DNA of 49,410 nt. It comes from Bacteroidaceae bacterium (GTDB lineage Bacteria > Bacteroidota > Bacteroidia > Bacteroidales > Bacteroidaceae). Below the pieces are notes generated by a model. It ran no database searches. It was not told the origin of the DNA and saw only the letters and a program-made list of their open reading frames with translations. Below are positions 23,668 through 32,150 of the stretch, piece by piece; position 1 is the stretch's first letter, and every line of letters starts with the position of its first letter. The stretch spans positions 1 to 49,410 of the forward strand of contig JAFXTO010000066.1 in the NCBI GenBank assembly GCA_017535725.1, in the 5' to 3' direction. The position numbers and the translations under genes are program-made.

Positions 23668-26600
23668 TTAATGGATGGTGAACTTCAGCGTGGTCTGCTC
23701 TTCACCAAGAGAGGAACGAGCTATGTAGATACCATGCTGGAGCATGGAGAGAGTGTGGGGTATGGACGGTTGGATACGTGCCGTGTGTACGAGCTGACCC
23801 GATGGGGTGTAGATGTCGAGGCGTGCAGCAGCGGGGGCATGGAGAGTAATGGCCTGACCATCGAAGGTGAGGGCAAGACTATGGTCATCTGCAACAGACG
23901 GGACACGGTCTTCGATGATATGTATCTTGGGCTCGTTCCAGACCACAGCTGCAGTGGTGAGTACGTTGGTCTGTCCAATGGTGGGACGCTCCATGACATA
24001 GAGGTCAGAACCGCCATCAGGGAAAAGACCCACGGTGTGGTAGCCATCGTGGCGGCAGTAGACAAGGGTATCTGCCCAGCTCTTGTCCGCAGCAGTGAGC
24101 AGGACGAGGCAGCTGTCTTCATTGTTAAGCTTGAAATCCGCATGGAGTTGGTTGACGCCGGCGTTCTTGTCTGCCCAGATGACCATGTGCCCATGGGCGG
24201 GAATGATGGTACTGATGTCTTCCGTGCCTGCTGAAATCTGCCACTTCTCAGGTTCTTCGAGGTGGTCGGAGAGGTACATCCCCTCGATGTCAATGTCGGA
24301 GTCGGTGGTGTTGTAGAGTTCTATCCAGTCGCTTTTCTTGAAGAGTTCGCTGACGTAGATGTCATTGGCGGCACTAACTTCGTTGATTTTTACTGGGTGT
24401 GAATCGCTGATCGGCAGTTCAGAAACTGAAAGCGGCTCGTAGGTTGCAACGAGGTTGTACTTTCCACTGCTGGGAAGTATGAACGTCTCGTCGGTAGCGA
24501 TGAAGTCACCTGTCACCTGAGTTGACTGTGTAAGTGAGGCATCCCAGTAAATATCGGTAGAGTTGCCTGAATTGTTGTGTACTTCCACGGCGATGACGTT
24601 AGTTCCTTTCTTGAAATACGTAGAGCGCAAGGTCATTGTTCCACTTTCCGGATTGGCATTTGCATAGGTATCTGCATAGCTGTTGAAGGTGGGGGTTGGC
24701 GAGTTGTCCATGAGGAAACGTCCTGCCTCGTTGCCATTGACATATATCACGAAGCCATCGTCAGCCACCCAATCCAGGGTAAAGGTGTCGGTCGTCTTAG
24801 GTGTCGAGCTGAGGTTAAATTGCTTGCGGAAGTAATAGGTGGGGTACTTGCTGTTATCGTTGCCTCCGTAGTCAAGGAAGGTCTGATAGCCGCGGCCGTT
24901 GTTGCCGTCGCTGGTGAAATATCCGAGGGGAGCTTTGCCCGTCTTCCATGTGCTGGTGGAGTAGGAGGAACTGGTCCATTCCTGTCCATCGAGCGAGCCT
25001 TGGTCATAGTAAGTCCATGAGGTGCCTTTCGCGAAGAGGTCTGTCTGTTTGCCGCCTTCAGCATTGCGCCAACCTACGAACTTGTAGCCCGCTGGTGCGG
25101 AAACCTGAATAGTGGCTGGTGGGAAGAGTGGTCCGGAGAATTTGCCCGTGGGAACCTGAAGTCCATTGATGAGGATGATGGCTTCATCGATGTTGGCGCT
25201 AATCTGTGGTGACAAATAGGAACCAAGTCCCAAGAAGTTCCTCATTGCCGAGATGAGTGTTCCGGGGCGGCTGGAACTGAAGTTATTTCGTACAGAGTTC
25301 GCACTACTCGTAGCAGAACGTCCTTCGAGCGACATTGCAGGATTTACGTGAGCTACCATCGCATTGATGACTTCTGCCGCACGGGTTGACTCGAACACGC
25401 TACCTGCAACGATGCAGAACTGGTCTACAAACTGTTTCTTGAATTCCTCGTTCTGGAGCATGTTCAGGAAAATGGTGGTGAATTCAATCTCATCGTAGAT
25501 GCGGCCAGAGGGATAGAGGTCGCTGACGCCGTAGAGCTGGTCGAAAGTCCAGTACTGCGTACCCTTGAACCAGTCGAAAGGATTGTTGGTAGCAAAGGCA
25601 TGGTCTGTATCGAAGAGTACAAAGCGGAAGCGGCTGTTGGAACTGCCTTCGGAACGCTCGCGGAAGCTTTTGATGTTGTTCTTGGGCCAGTCTGTTCCAG
25701 CAATGTAGAACTCGACAGCCATGTAGTTGATGTATTCTTCGATATCCACAATCTGCTTGATGCGTTCGTAGGTGAGGGCATCGCTGGCGTTCTGGGTGAG
25801 GGTGTACCATTCTTCCCAGATATCGCGTGTTCCTTCCTGCTGGACGTAGCCGCTGTCTGGCGACATCTTCCACTGGTCCATCGCGTCGGTGTCAATGCCG
25901 TAGTTTGCGTAGCCGTAGTTTTTGTTATTGGGCTCGCGCAGGTTCTCGACACCGATATATTTTCCGTTGTGGAAGATGTGTACGGGCTTGTAGCATTGTG
26001 TCTCGACGTAAAGTCCAGAAGTGCGTACGACTTCCTGAATGGCTGGATCTTTGATGCGGTCGTTGTTGTCGTTGCCGCCGTTGCGTACCTTTAGGGCCTT
26101 GTGGCGGAGGAACGGCTTGTCCTCGAAGAACTGGAAGTCCATGCGGTTTAGTCCTTCGTAGACCTTGTTGGCCTTGATGTTGAAAGAGTGTGGGGTCCAG
26201 GCACGGCTCCATCCACCGGAAGCCTCTATGCCCACTTCCTGAGTGAAGACTGCATGTCCTTGTTCGTCGAAGTATTCAATGTTGGCTTCGCGATCCCAGT
26301 CCATGTTCCAGTTGCATTTGCCGGATTGTCCGTTGCCGGGTCGGCCATTGCCGTTGCCTTGCACGAAGATGCCATAGTCGCTACCATAGAGGTTGGCGTT
26401 GTCCGAGACCAGTGAGATGACGGGGAGCGTATAGTTGCGGTCCTTATATATATAGGAACGCGTGAGGACGGAGCTTGCGAGCTGTCCTTCCTGGTAAAGG
26501 CGCAGTCGCAGGATGGTGGTCTCTGAGATACTGAAACTACCGTCGCGGCTGGTCTCTCCGTTGTCAAGGGTGGGCGTGCTGCCGTCGGTCGTATAGCGGA

Positions 26601-27972
26601 GTGTGGCACCCGCAGGGATGGTGGCCTTGGCGGTGAACGGGGTTGTGAAGAACCCACCGTCTGCATCAATCACAGGGGGAGCCAGACGGGTGGCTGCAAA
26701 ACTGGATGTGGTGTTGGTCGCGGAAGGCGTCGGCTGGTCGGTGTAGTTCCAGGTGTTGCCGCCATCCGTAGTACGTGCATAGGACGTACGGGTGATGGCT
26801 GGAGGATAGGCAAATTCTGAGAGAATGGTTCCAGACTCATTGGAAATGTACAGGTTGCCGCCGTCGCTGTCGAGCTTGAACGTTATCATCTTGGGAGACC
26901 AGCGAGAATAGTGGTCGAACCAGAGGGTGAGGAAGCCCTTGGCTGGTACCACGCCGTGGCGGCTGCTGAGTAGTGGCATCTTCTTCAGGTCGGAGGCATC
27001 GTCACTGAGGTATAGACCATCGAGGCTGGCTGAACGATCGGTGGCGTTGTAAAGCTCCACCCATCCTCCGAAGTTGAAGGACGGGTCGAGGAACATGTCG
27101 AGGTTCGACTGTTGTATCTCATTAAAGATTACGGATTGGGGACCAACCTCGTTGGCCTCTACAGTTATAATGCAGCGTGCCGTAACGTCGGGGTAGTGAT
27201 CAGCGGTGGCGGTGATGGTGGTGATACCTGGGTGGCGGGCCGTGACCACGCCGTTGGCATCTACAGTAGCTGCATTCTCGTTGCTGCTGGAGAAGTTGAC
27301 GCCCTTGTAAGTGGCATTTTCCGGGGCGGTCGTGACTTGTAGCGCCACTTGCTCCCCCTGCGTGACTTTAAGGGAGGTTTCGTCGAACGTGATACTTGTG
27401 AGTTTCACTTCCTGACCATACCAATAGAGTCTGACATTGTCAAACGCCAACCAGTTGGCTGAAGTGCTCTCTGTTCTGACGCCAATGGTGATGTCTGGCT
27501 TCTGGGAGGTTATCTCTACCGTGAAATGTTGAGGTTTCTCGTTGTCCGTAGACATAGCGGTCACGGCCTCGTTGCCCTCTTCTGCGATGAAGAGGAGCAC
27601 TCCAGTCGTGGTATTCTGAGCATTACTTTGATTGACGGCTATACCATCAACTTCCAGACGCAGTTTGCCTTTAGGCACACTCTTCAATTGCTGATAGATG
27701 GCGGCATCACCCAGAGTTCCGCCCCATCCCCACCAGGAAGATTGAATCCAGGCTTCAGCAAAGTGCTGGATGCGTACATCTCCGTTGCGATACGACGAAC
27801 TCTGGTAGCCGTGGTTGTTCGCGGCATTGTCGAAATCGTCGGTCCATCCGTCGATGCTTCCATCGAAGTTGGGATTCTGCACGAAGTCTTCCGTGATGTC
27901 GATCCATGTCTGTGCGCCCGCTGTTGTCGCAACAGCGAGGAGCAGAGCTGTGAGTATAGCTGTCTTTTTCAT
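23668..27972 (-). CDS. Giant secreted CotH-kinase / lamin-tail domain protein
   Basis: A 1434-residue secreted protein with a signal peptide (1-20, ATTAGAQ). The predicted order is: N-terminal carbohydrate-binding-like domain (about 25-190), BIG2-type Ig domain (about 195-280, ITFDETSLKVTQGEQ), lamin-tail domain (about 283-420, VIFNEIQQSNLD), chitobiase/hexosaminidase-C-type domain (about 435-510, LRYTTDGSTPT), CotH domain (about 520-890) with FDTDHAF at about 787-793, a galactose-binding-like region (about 975-1150), a second lamin-tail domain (about 1165-1310, VKINEVSAANDIYV) and a T9SS-type C-terminal tail (LDIYTPSGQLV ... GIYIARS). CotH proteins are atypical kinases, known in spore-coat phosphorylation; the substrate here is unknown. 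Confidence 0.85.
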   Translation of the reverse strand: MKKTAILTALLLAVATTAGAQTWIDITEDFVQNPNFDGSIDGWTDDFDNAANNHGYQSSSYRNGDVRIQHFAEAWIQSSWWGWGGTLGDAAIYQQLKSVPKGKLRLEVDGIAVNQSNAQNTTTGVLLFIAEEGNEAVTAMSTDNEKPQHFTVEITSQKPDITIGVRTESTSANWLAFDNVRLYWYGQEVKLTSITFDETSLKVTQGEQVALQVTTAPENATYKGVNFSSSNENAATVDANGVVTARHPGITTITATADHYPDVTARCIITVEANEVGPQSVIFNEIQQSNLDMFLDPSFNFGGWVELYNATDRSASLDGLYLSDDASDLKKMPLLSSRHGVVPAKGFLTLWFDHYSRWSPKMITFKLDSDGGNLYISNESGTILSEFAYPPAITRTSYARTTDGGNTWNYTDQPTPSATNTTSSFAATRLAPPVIDADGGFFTTPFTAKATIPAGATLRYTTDGSTPTLDNGETSRDGSFSISETTILRLRLYQEGQLASSVLTRSYIYKDRNYTLPVISLVSDNANLYGSDYGIFVQGNGNGRPGNGQSGKCNWNMDWDREANIEYFDEQGHAVFTQEVGIEASGGWSRAWTPHSFNIKANKVYEGLNRMDFQFFEDKPFLRHKALKVRNGGNDNNDRIKDPAIQEVVRTSGLYVETQCYKPVHIFHNGKYIGVENLREPNNKNYGYANYGIDTDAMDQWKMSPDSGYVQQEGTRDIWEEWYTLTQNASDALTYERIKQIVDIEEYINYMAVEFYIAGTDWPKNNIKSFRERSEGSSNSRFRFVLFDTDHAFATNNPFDWFKGTQYWTFDQLYGVSDLYPSGRIYDEIEFTTIFLNMLQNEEFKKQFVDQFCIVAGSVFESTRAAEVINAMVAHVNPAMSLEGRSATSSANSVRNNFSSSRPGTLISAMRNFLGLGSYLSPQISANIDEAIILINGLQVPTGKFSGPLFPPATIQVSAPAGYKFVGWRNAEGGKQTDLFAKGTSWTYYDQGSLDGQEWTSSSYSTSTWKTGKAPLGYFTSDGNNGRGYQTFLDYGGNDNSKYPTYYFRKQFNLSSTPKTTDTFTLDWVADDGFVIYVNGNEAGRFLMDNSPTPTFNSYADTYANANPESGTMTLRSTYFKKGTNVIAVEVHNNSGNSTDIYWDASLTQSTQVTGDFIATDETFILPSSGKYNLVATYEPLSVSELPISDSHPVKINEVSAANDIYVSELFKKSDWIELYNTTDSDIDIEGMYLSDHLEEPEKWQISAGTEDISTIIPAHGHMVIWADKNAGVNQLHADFKLNNEDSCLVLLTAADKSWADTLVYCRHDGYHTVGLFPDGGSDLYVMERPTIGQTNVLTTAAVVWNEPKIHIIEDRVPSVADDHSLALTFDGQAITLHAPAAARLDIYTPSGQLVHTARIQPSIPHTLSMLQHGIYIARSSLGEEQTTLKFTIH

Positions 27973-28044
27973 TCTTGTGTAGCTTTAGCTTTTAGTTTTT
28001 TCTTCTATTGAGTATGTTGAAGTGTTTCCGGATACGGATTCGAT

Positions 28045-29667
28045 TTAAGCTTTGATGTTAGGTTCTTCGAGGCCCAATCCTTTCTTCTTATCGACCGCTT
28101 TCAATACCAGTCCAAGCAGCAAGGCTGCAACGCCGAGACCAGCAAGCATTACAAGAGGTGCGGTATAGTTGAATTGCGTGGGGTCTGTGACGCCTGGGTT
28201 GGTGTTATCCAGGACTTTGCCGATGAGCAGCGGGAAAAGCCAGAGGCCGATGTTCTGAATCCAGAAGATGAGGGCGTAGGCAGAGCCGATAACCTTTGCA
28301 TCTACGAGCTTGGGCACGCTGGGCCACAGCGAAGCCGGAACGAGGGAGAAGGAAGCTCCGAGCACGAGGATCGTCAGATAGGCAATAGCGATGCCGCCGA
28401 TAGCATTACCCTTGAAAGCAGGTAGCACGAAGGCAAAGGTCAGGTGACAAGCGATGAGCAGCAAGGAGCCGAGAACGAGCATCGAAGCGGCCTTGCCCTT
28501 GTGGTCTACATAGCTGCCGAGAATAGGAGTGATGAGCACAGCCAACAGGGGGAAGACAGCGAAGACGGTCTCAGCGGACTGACGCATGTAGCCCATATAG
28601 CAGTAGGCTATGGGGGCAATGACGGAAAGGGCGAGCAGACTGAACTTGGTGCTGCTCTTCTTCTGGAAATTGCTGGCGAAGCCGGCGGCAGCTACGATGA
28701 GCATGATGATATACTGAACAATGGTCACGCTGGAACCTGCCCAGAAGGAATCAGCCTCGGGAGCAGTAAGCGTGAGGTTGCATTGCAACATATTGACGGC
28801 GTACTTCTGGAAGGGGAAGATGGCGCTGTAGTAGAGCACGCAGAGCAGAGCCACAAGCCAGAAACCGCTGGAGGTGAGAATCTGCTTGAGATCGCTGATG
28901 CGGAAGGGATCGTCCTTTTCCTCTGCCTCGCCTGTTTGGGAATCGAGCTTGCGGTCCATGAAGAAGTAGACGATGGTCATCATCAGGGCGATGCACATCA
29001 GAACAACACCGAAGGCAACGCTACGGGAAACGCTCACGGAGCCGCCCAGACGAGCAAAGAACGGAGAGAATATCATGCAGGTAGCCACTCCAAGACGGGC
29101 AAGAGCCATCTCACTGCCCATAGCCAGCGCCATCTCACGGCCTTTGAACCACTTGACGATACCACGGGAGACGGTGATACCACACATCTCACAGCCGCAG
29201 CCGAATATCATGAAGCCGCAAGCCGCAAACTTGGCGGAGGCGGGCATTCCAGCGTAAAAGGGCGAGACGCCCAGTTCGTCGAAGAGGGGGATGTAGTTGA
29301 GGTTGTTGGTGAACCAAGTCTCGAGTTCGCTACCGAAGAAAGCCTCGCTGATGGCGTACCATTTGATAACGGCGCCGACAAGCATCACGACAGCAGAGAG
29401 GATAGCAGTGAAGCGGACACCCATCTTGTCGAGGATGATGCCGGCAAAGATGAGGAAGAAGGCGAAGACGTTGAGGAATACCTCTGAGCCTTGCATGGTT
29501 CCGAAGGCGGTGCTATCCCAGCCGCGGGTTTCCTGCATCAGGTCCTTGATGGGTGAGAGGATGTCCATGAAGATGTAGCTGCAGAACATGGCCAGCGCCA
29601 ATAGCAGCAGGGCTGTCCAGCGCATGGCTGCGCTGTCTCGAAGGGTCTTTTGAATTGCTTGAGTCAT
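28045..29667 (-). CDS. MFS transporter
   Basis: A 540-residue inner-membrane protein with about 12 hydrophobic segments and a charged central loop (DSQTGEAEEKDDPFR). It belongs to the major facilitator superfamily by topology, with MFS-like loops such as AGIILDKMGVRF and SRGIVKWFKGREMALAMG. The substrate is unknown; similar Bacteroidota proteins are annotated only as nitrate/nitrite- or sugar-type MFS without proof. It follows the S9 peptidase gene across a 9-nt repeat array, and the CotH gene follows 72 bp later. Confidence 0.85.
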   Translation of the reverse strand: MTQAIQKTLRDSAAMRWTALLLLALAMFCSYIFMDILSPIKDLMQETRGWDSTAFGTMQGSEVFLNVFAFFLIFAGIILDKMGVRFTAILSAVVMLVGAVIKWYAISEAFFGSELETWFTNNLNYIPLFDELGVSPFYAGMPASAKFAACGFMIFGCGCEMCGITVSRGIVKWFKGREMALAMGSEMALARLGVATCMIFSPFFARLGGSVSVSRSVAFGVVLMCIALMMTIVYFFMDRKLDSQTGEAEEKDDPFRISDLKQILTSSGFWLVALLCVLYYSAIFPFQKYAVNMLQCNLTLTAPEADSFWAGSSVTIVQYIIMLIVAAAGFASNFQKKSSTKFSLLALSVIAPIAYCYMGYMRQSAETVFAVFPLLAVLITPILGSYVDHKGKAASMLVLGSLLLIACHLTFAFVLPAFKGNAIGGIAIAYLTILVLGASFSLVPASLWPSVPKLVDAKVIGSAYALIFWIQNIGLWLFPLLIGKVLDNTNPGVTDPTQFNYTAPLVMLAGLGVAALLLGLVLKAVDKKKGLGLEEPNIKA

Positions 29668-29682
29668 TATTTGAAGGATTTT

Positions 29683-29780
29683 ATAGGGCTAATAGGGCTA
29701 ATAGGGCTAATGGGGTTTATGGGGCTAATGGGGTAATGGGTCTAATGGGGTTTATGGGGTTAATGGGGCCAATAGGATTT
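29683..29780. repeat. Array of eleven 9-nt units (atagggcta / atggggttt)
   Basis: The units run atagggcta three times, atggggttt, atggggcta, an 8-nt unit, then atgggtcta, atggggttt, atggggtta, atggggcca and ataggattt. The array fills almost the whole gap between the MFS start and the S9 peptidase stop and touches the stop codon. The same unit is in frame in the C10 protease (826-870). Confidence 0.9.
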
Positions 29781-32118
29781 ACTTGAGCCAGCGGGCGAGC
29801 CAATTAAAGTACGTGCGCTGCCATAATATACCATTCTGCGGTTTCAGTACCCAGTGGTTCTCGTCGGGATAAAGGAGGAGTTCTGCTTCGATACCTTTCA
29901 TACGGGCTGCATTGAAGGCGCTCATACCCTGAGTGGCGTTGATGCGGTAGTCCTTCTCGCCATGGATGCAGAGAATGGGGGTGTCCCACTGGTCGACAAA
30001 GAGGTGGGGCGAGTTGCGGTAGGTGCGGTCAGCATTGGCGGTGCGGTCTTTGTTCCAGTAGGCATCGTCGTACTCCCAGTTGGAGAACCAGTTCTCTTCG
30101 GTCTCGGTGTACATAGCCTCAAGGTTGAAGGCGCCGTCGTGGGAGATGAAGCACTTGAAGCGCTTGTCGTGATGACCTGCGAGGTAATAGACGCTGAAGC
30201 CGCCGAAGGAAGCGCCTACACAGCCGAGGCGGTCGCGGTCGACGTAAGGCAGGTTATCGCATGCATCATCGATAGCGGAGAGGTAGTCGTTCATGCACTG
30301 ACCGGTCCAGTCACCCGAGATTTCTTCCAGCCATTCTTGTCCGAAGCCAGGCAGGCCGCGGCGGTTGGGGGCGATGATGACGTAGCCTTGTGAAGCCATG
30401 ATGTAGAAATTCCAGCGGTACGACCAGAACTGCGATACGGGTGATTGTGGGCCGCCTTCGCAGAAGAGTAGGGTGGGATATTTCTTCGTGGGATCGAAGT
30501 GAGGGGGCTTGATGACCCAGTAGAGTAGGTCTTGCTGGTCGGTGGTCTTGCACCAGCGGGGCTCGCAGCTGCCGGGAGCCAGCTGGGAGAGGATGTGGTC
30601 GTTCTCGTGGGTGAGTTGGATTTTCTCGACGGGGGAACCGTCGAGCACCGACACTAAGTAGAGGTCGGCGGGGTGGAAGAAGTCGTGGCGCTCCATGAGG
30701 AGGCGGGTGGTAGCATCCTCTGCTGATGCAGAGGAAACTGTGGCGCGAGGTGCACCGACGGACGAACCGTCGTTCACGGGGGACTGCGGAATGAGCTGCA
30801 GGGCGCCCCAGTCAGCTTGCTCGTCTGTGAGCTGGGTGACTTCTCCTTCGAGGTTGGTGCGGTAGAGGTTGACGGTAGCGTGCCAGACTCCTATATAATA
30901 TAAGGTGTAGCTGTCGGCGCCCCAGACGAAGTCATCGACATTGCTGTCGAAGGATTCGGTAATGTATTGTTTGGTGCCTTGTCCGAAGAAATATACGCAG
31001 AGGCGCTGGCGGTCGGCTTCGTAGCCGTCGCGTTCCATAGAGAGCCAGGCGACGTACTTGCCGTCGGGCGAGAACTTGGGGTTCGTGTCGTATCCCACTT
31101 GTTGCTCAATGTAGAATCCTCCATCTTCGGCTATGTCCTGTTCCGTAGTCATGCCGTTCCCCTTCGCGTTCACGGTCTGGTCCTTGAGCGTGTGCGTGGG
31201 GTTAACTTCAGGAGCCACATAATCGAGTGTCTTGCACAGGTTCTGCACTTCGCCGCTTTCCATGTCATAGAGGAAGATATCGGAGTCGGTGCTGATGCTA
31301 TAGGCCAGTCCGGTCTTAGTGCGGCAGGTGTAGGCTATCTTCTTGGAATCAGGCGACCAGGCGAGTTGCTCGATGCCGCCAAAGGGCTCCATGGGACATT
31401 CATAGGGCTGTCCTTCGAGGATATCGAACTCCTCTGTAATGGTACCATCACCACTCACGGAGCAGACGAAGGGATGTGGGATGCTCTCTACGTAGTGATC
31501 CCAATGGCGATACATGAGGTCGGTGATGACGCGGCCGGTACTCTGCGGCAGGTCGGCAGGGCGCTCCTGAATGATATCGTGATAGGGCACTTGCTTGATG
31601 ATAATGACTTTTTTCTGATCCGGAGAGAACAGGAAGCCTTCGACGGCACCGTCGGTCTTTGTCAGTTGCTTGCGCGACTTGCCCTTGGCGTTCATCGTCC
31701 AAATCTCACCTTTGCTGGCGAAGGCCAGTTTGTTGTTGTCGAGCCAGACGGGGTCGCTACCAGGGCCGAGGAAGGTCTCTGCGTCCTTGTTGGTTGCGAG
31801 GGAGTCGCAACATACGGGACGGACGTAGATGACGGTGTTGCTCCGGTTCTCTTTCACGCTGTAGTAGGTGACCTGATAGGCCACACGCTTGCCGTCGGGG
31901 CTGACGGCGTAGGAACCGATACGCCCCATGGCCCAAAGGGCTTCGGGGGTGAGGGTGTCACTCTCAAGCTGGATGCTACTGCGTGTGATAACTGGCTTTT
32001 GATCTTTCGTGCAGGCAGTCATGATGAAAAGGATGAAGAGGATAAAAGACCCACCCCTCACCCTCCCTGTGAGGGAGGGAGTGGTTACCTTTGCGATGAG
32101 TTGATGGAGGCGGAACAT
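29779..32118 (-). CDS. S9 family peptidase, DPP5-like, lipoprotein
   Basis: A 779-residue serine peptidase of the prolyl oligopeptidase family, likely periplasmic or surface-exposed and active on oligopeptides. A beta-propeller with WD/TolB-like repeats (SYAVSPDGKRVAY, FSPDGKYVAWLS) spans about 55-480. The alpha/beta-hydrolase domain follows, with likely nucleophile S637 in GASFGGFS, D723 in HGEKD and H755 in DENHWV. The lipobox is ILFIMTAC at about C36. The N-terminal signal is unusually long and holds a DNA palindrome (32048-32084). A short linker near residues 445-465 (SSVGAPRATVSSASAED) is also of biased composition. It follows yidC by 32 bp, a common Bacteroidota arrangement. Confidence 0.93.
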   Translation of the reverse strand: MFRLHQLIAKVTTPSLTGRVRGGSFILFILFIMTACTKDQKPVITRSSIQLESDTLTPEALWAMGRIGSYAVSPDGKRVAYQVTYYSVKENRSNTVIYVRPVCCDSLATNKDAETFLGPGSDPVWLDNNKLAFASKGEIWTMNAKGKSRKQLTKTDGAVEGFLFSPDQKKVIIIKQVPYHDIIQERPADLPQSTGRVITDLMYRHWDHYVESIPHPFVCSVSGDGTITEEFDILEGQPYECPMEPFGGIEQLAWSPDSKKIAYTCRTKTGLAYSISTDSDIFLYDMESGEVQNLCKTLDYVAPEVNPTHTLKDQTVNAKGNGMTTEQDIAEDGGFYIEQQVGYDTNPKFSPDGKYVAWLSMERDGYEADRQRLCVYFFGQGTKQYITESFDSNVDDFVWGADSYTLYYIGVWHATVNLYRTNLEGEVTQLTDEQADWGALQLIPQSPVNDGSSVGAPRATVSSASAEDATTRLLMERHDFFHPADLYLVSVLDGSPVEKIQLTHENDHILSQLAPGSCEPRWCKTTDQQDLLYWVIKPPHFDPTKKYPTLLFCEGGPQSPVSQFWSYRWNFYIMASQGYVIIAPNRRGLPGFGQEWLEEISGDWTGQCMNDYLSAIDDACDNLPYVDRDRLGCVGASFGGFSVYYLAGHHDKRFKCFISHDGAFNLEAMYTETEENWFSNWEYDDAYWNKDRTANADRTYRNSPHLFVDQWDTPILCIHGEKDYRINATQGMSAFNAARMKGIEAELLLYPDENHWVLKPQNGILWQRTYFNWLARWLK
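32048..32084 (-). repeat. GC-rich palindrome in the S9 peptidase signal-peptide region
   Basis: The perfect hairpin ccctccct-gtg-agggaggg (32061-32079), with flanking cacccctca and gagtgg, encodes TTPSLTGRVRGG in the N-region of the signal peptide. It resembles the palindromes at 3258-3294 and 18131-18208. Confidence 0.75.
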
Positions 32119-32150
32119 AATGAAATTTTTTTTGATTCCTGATGAGGCGG

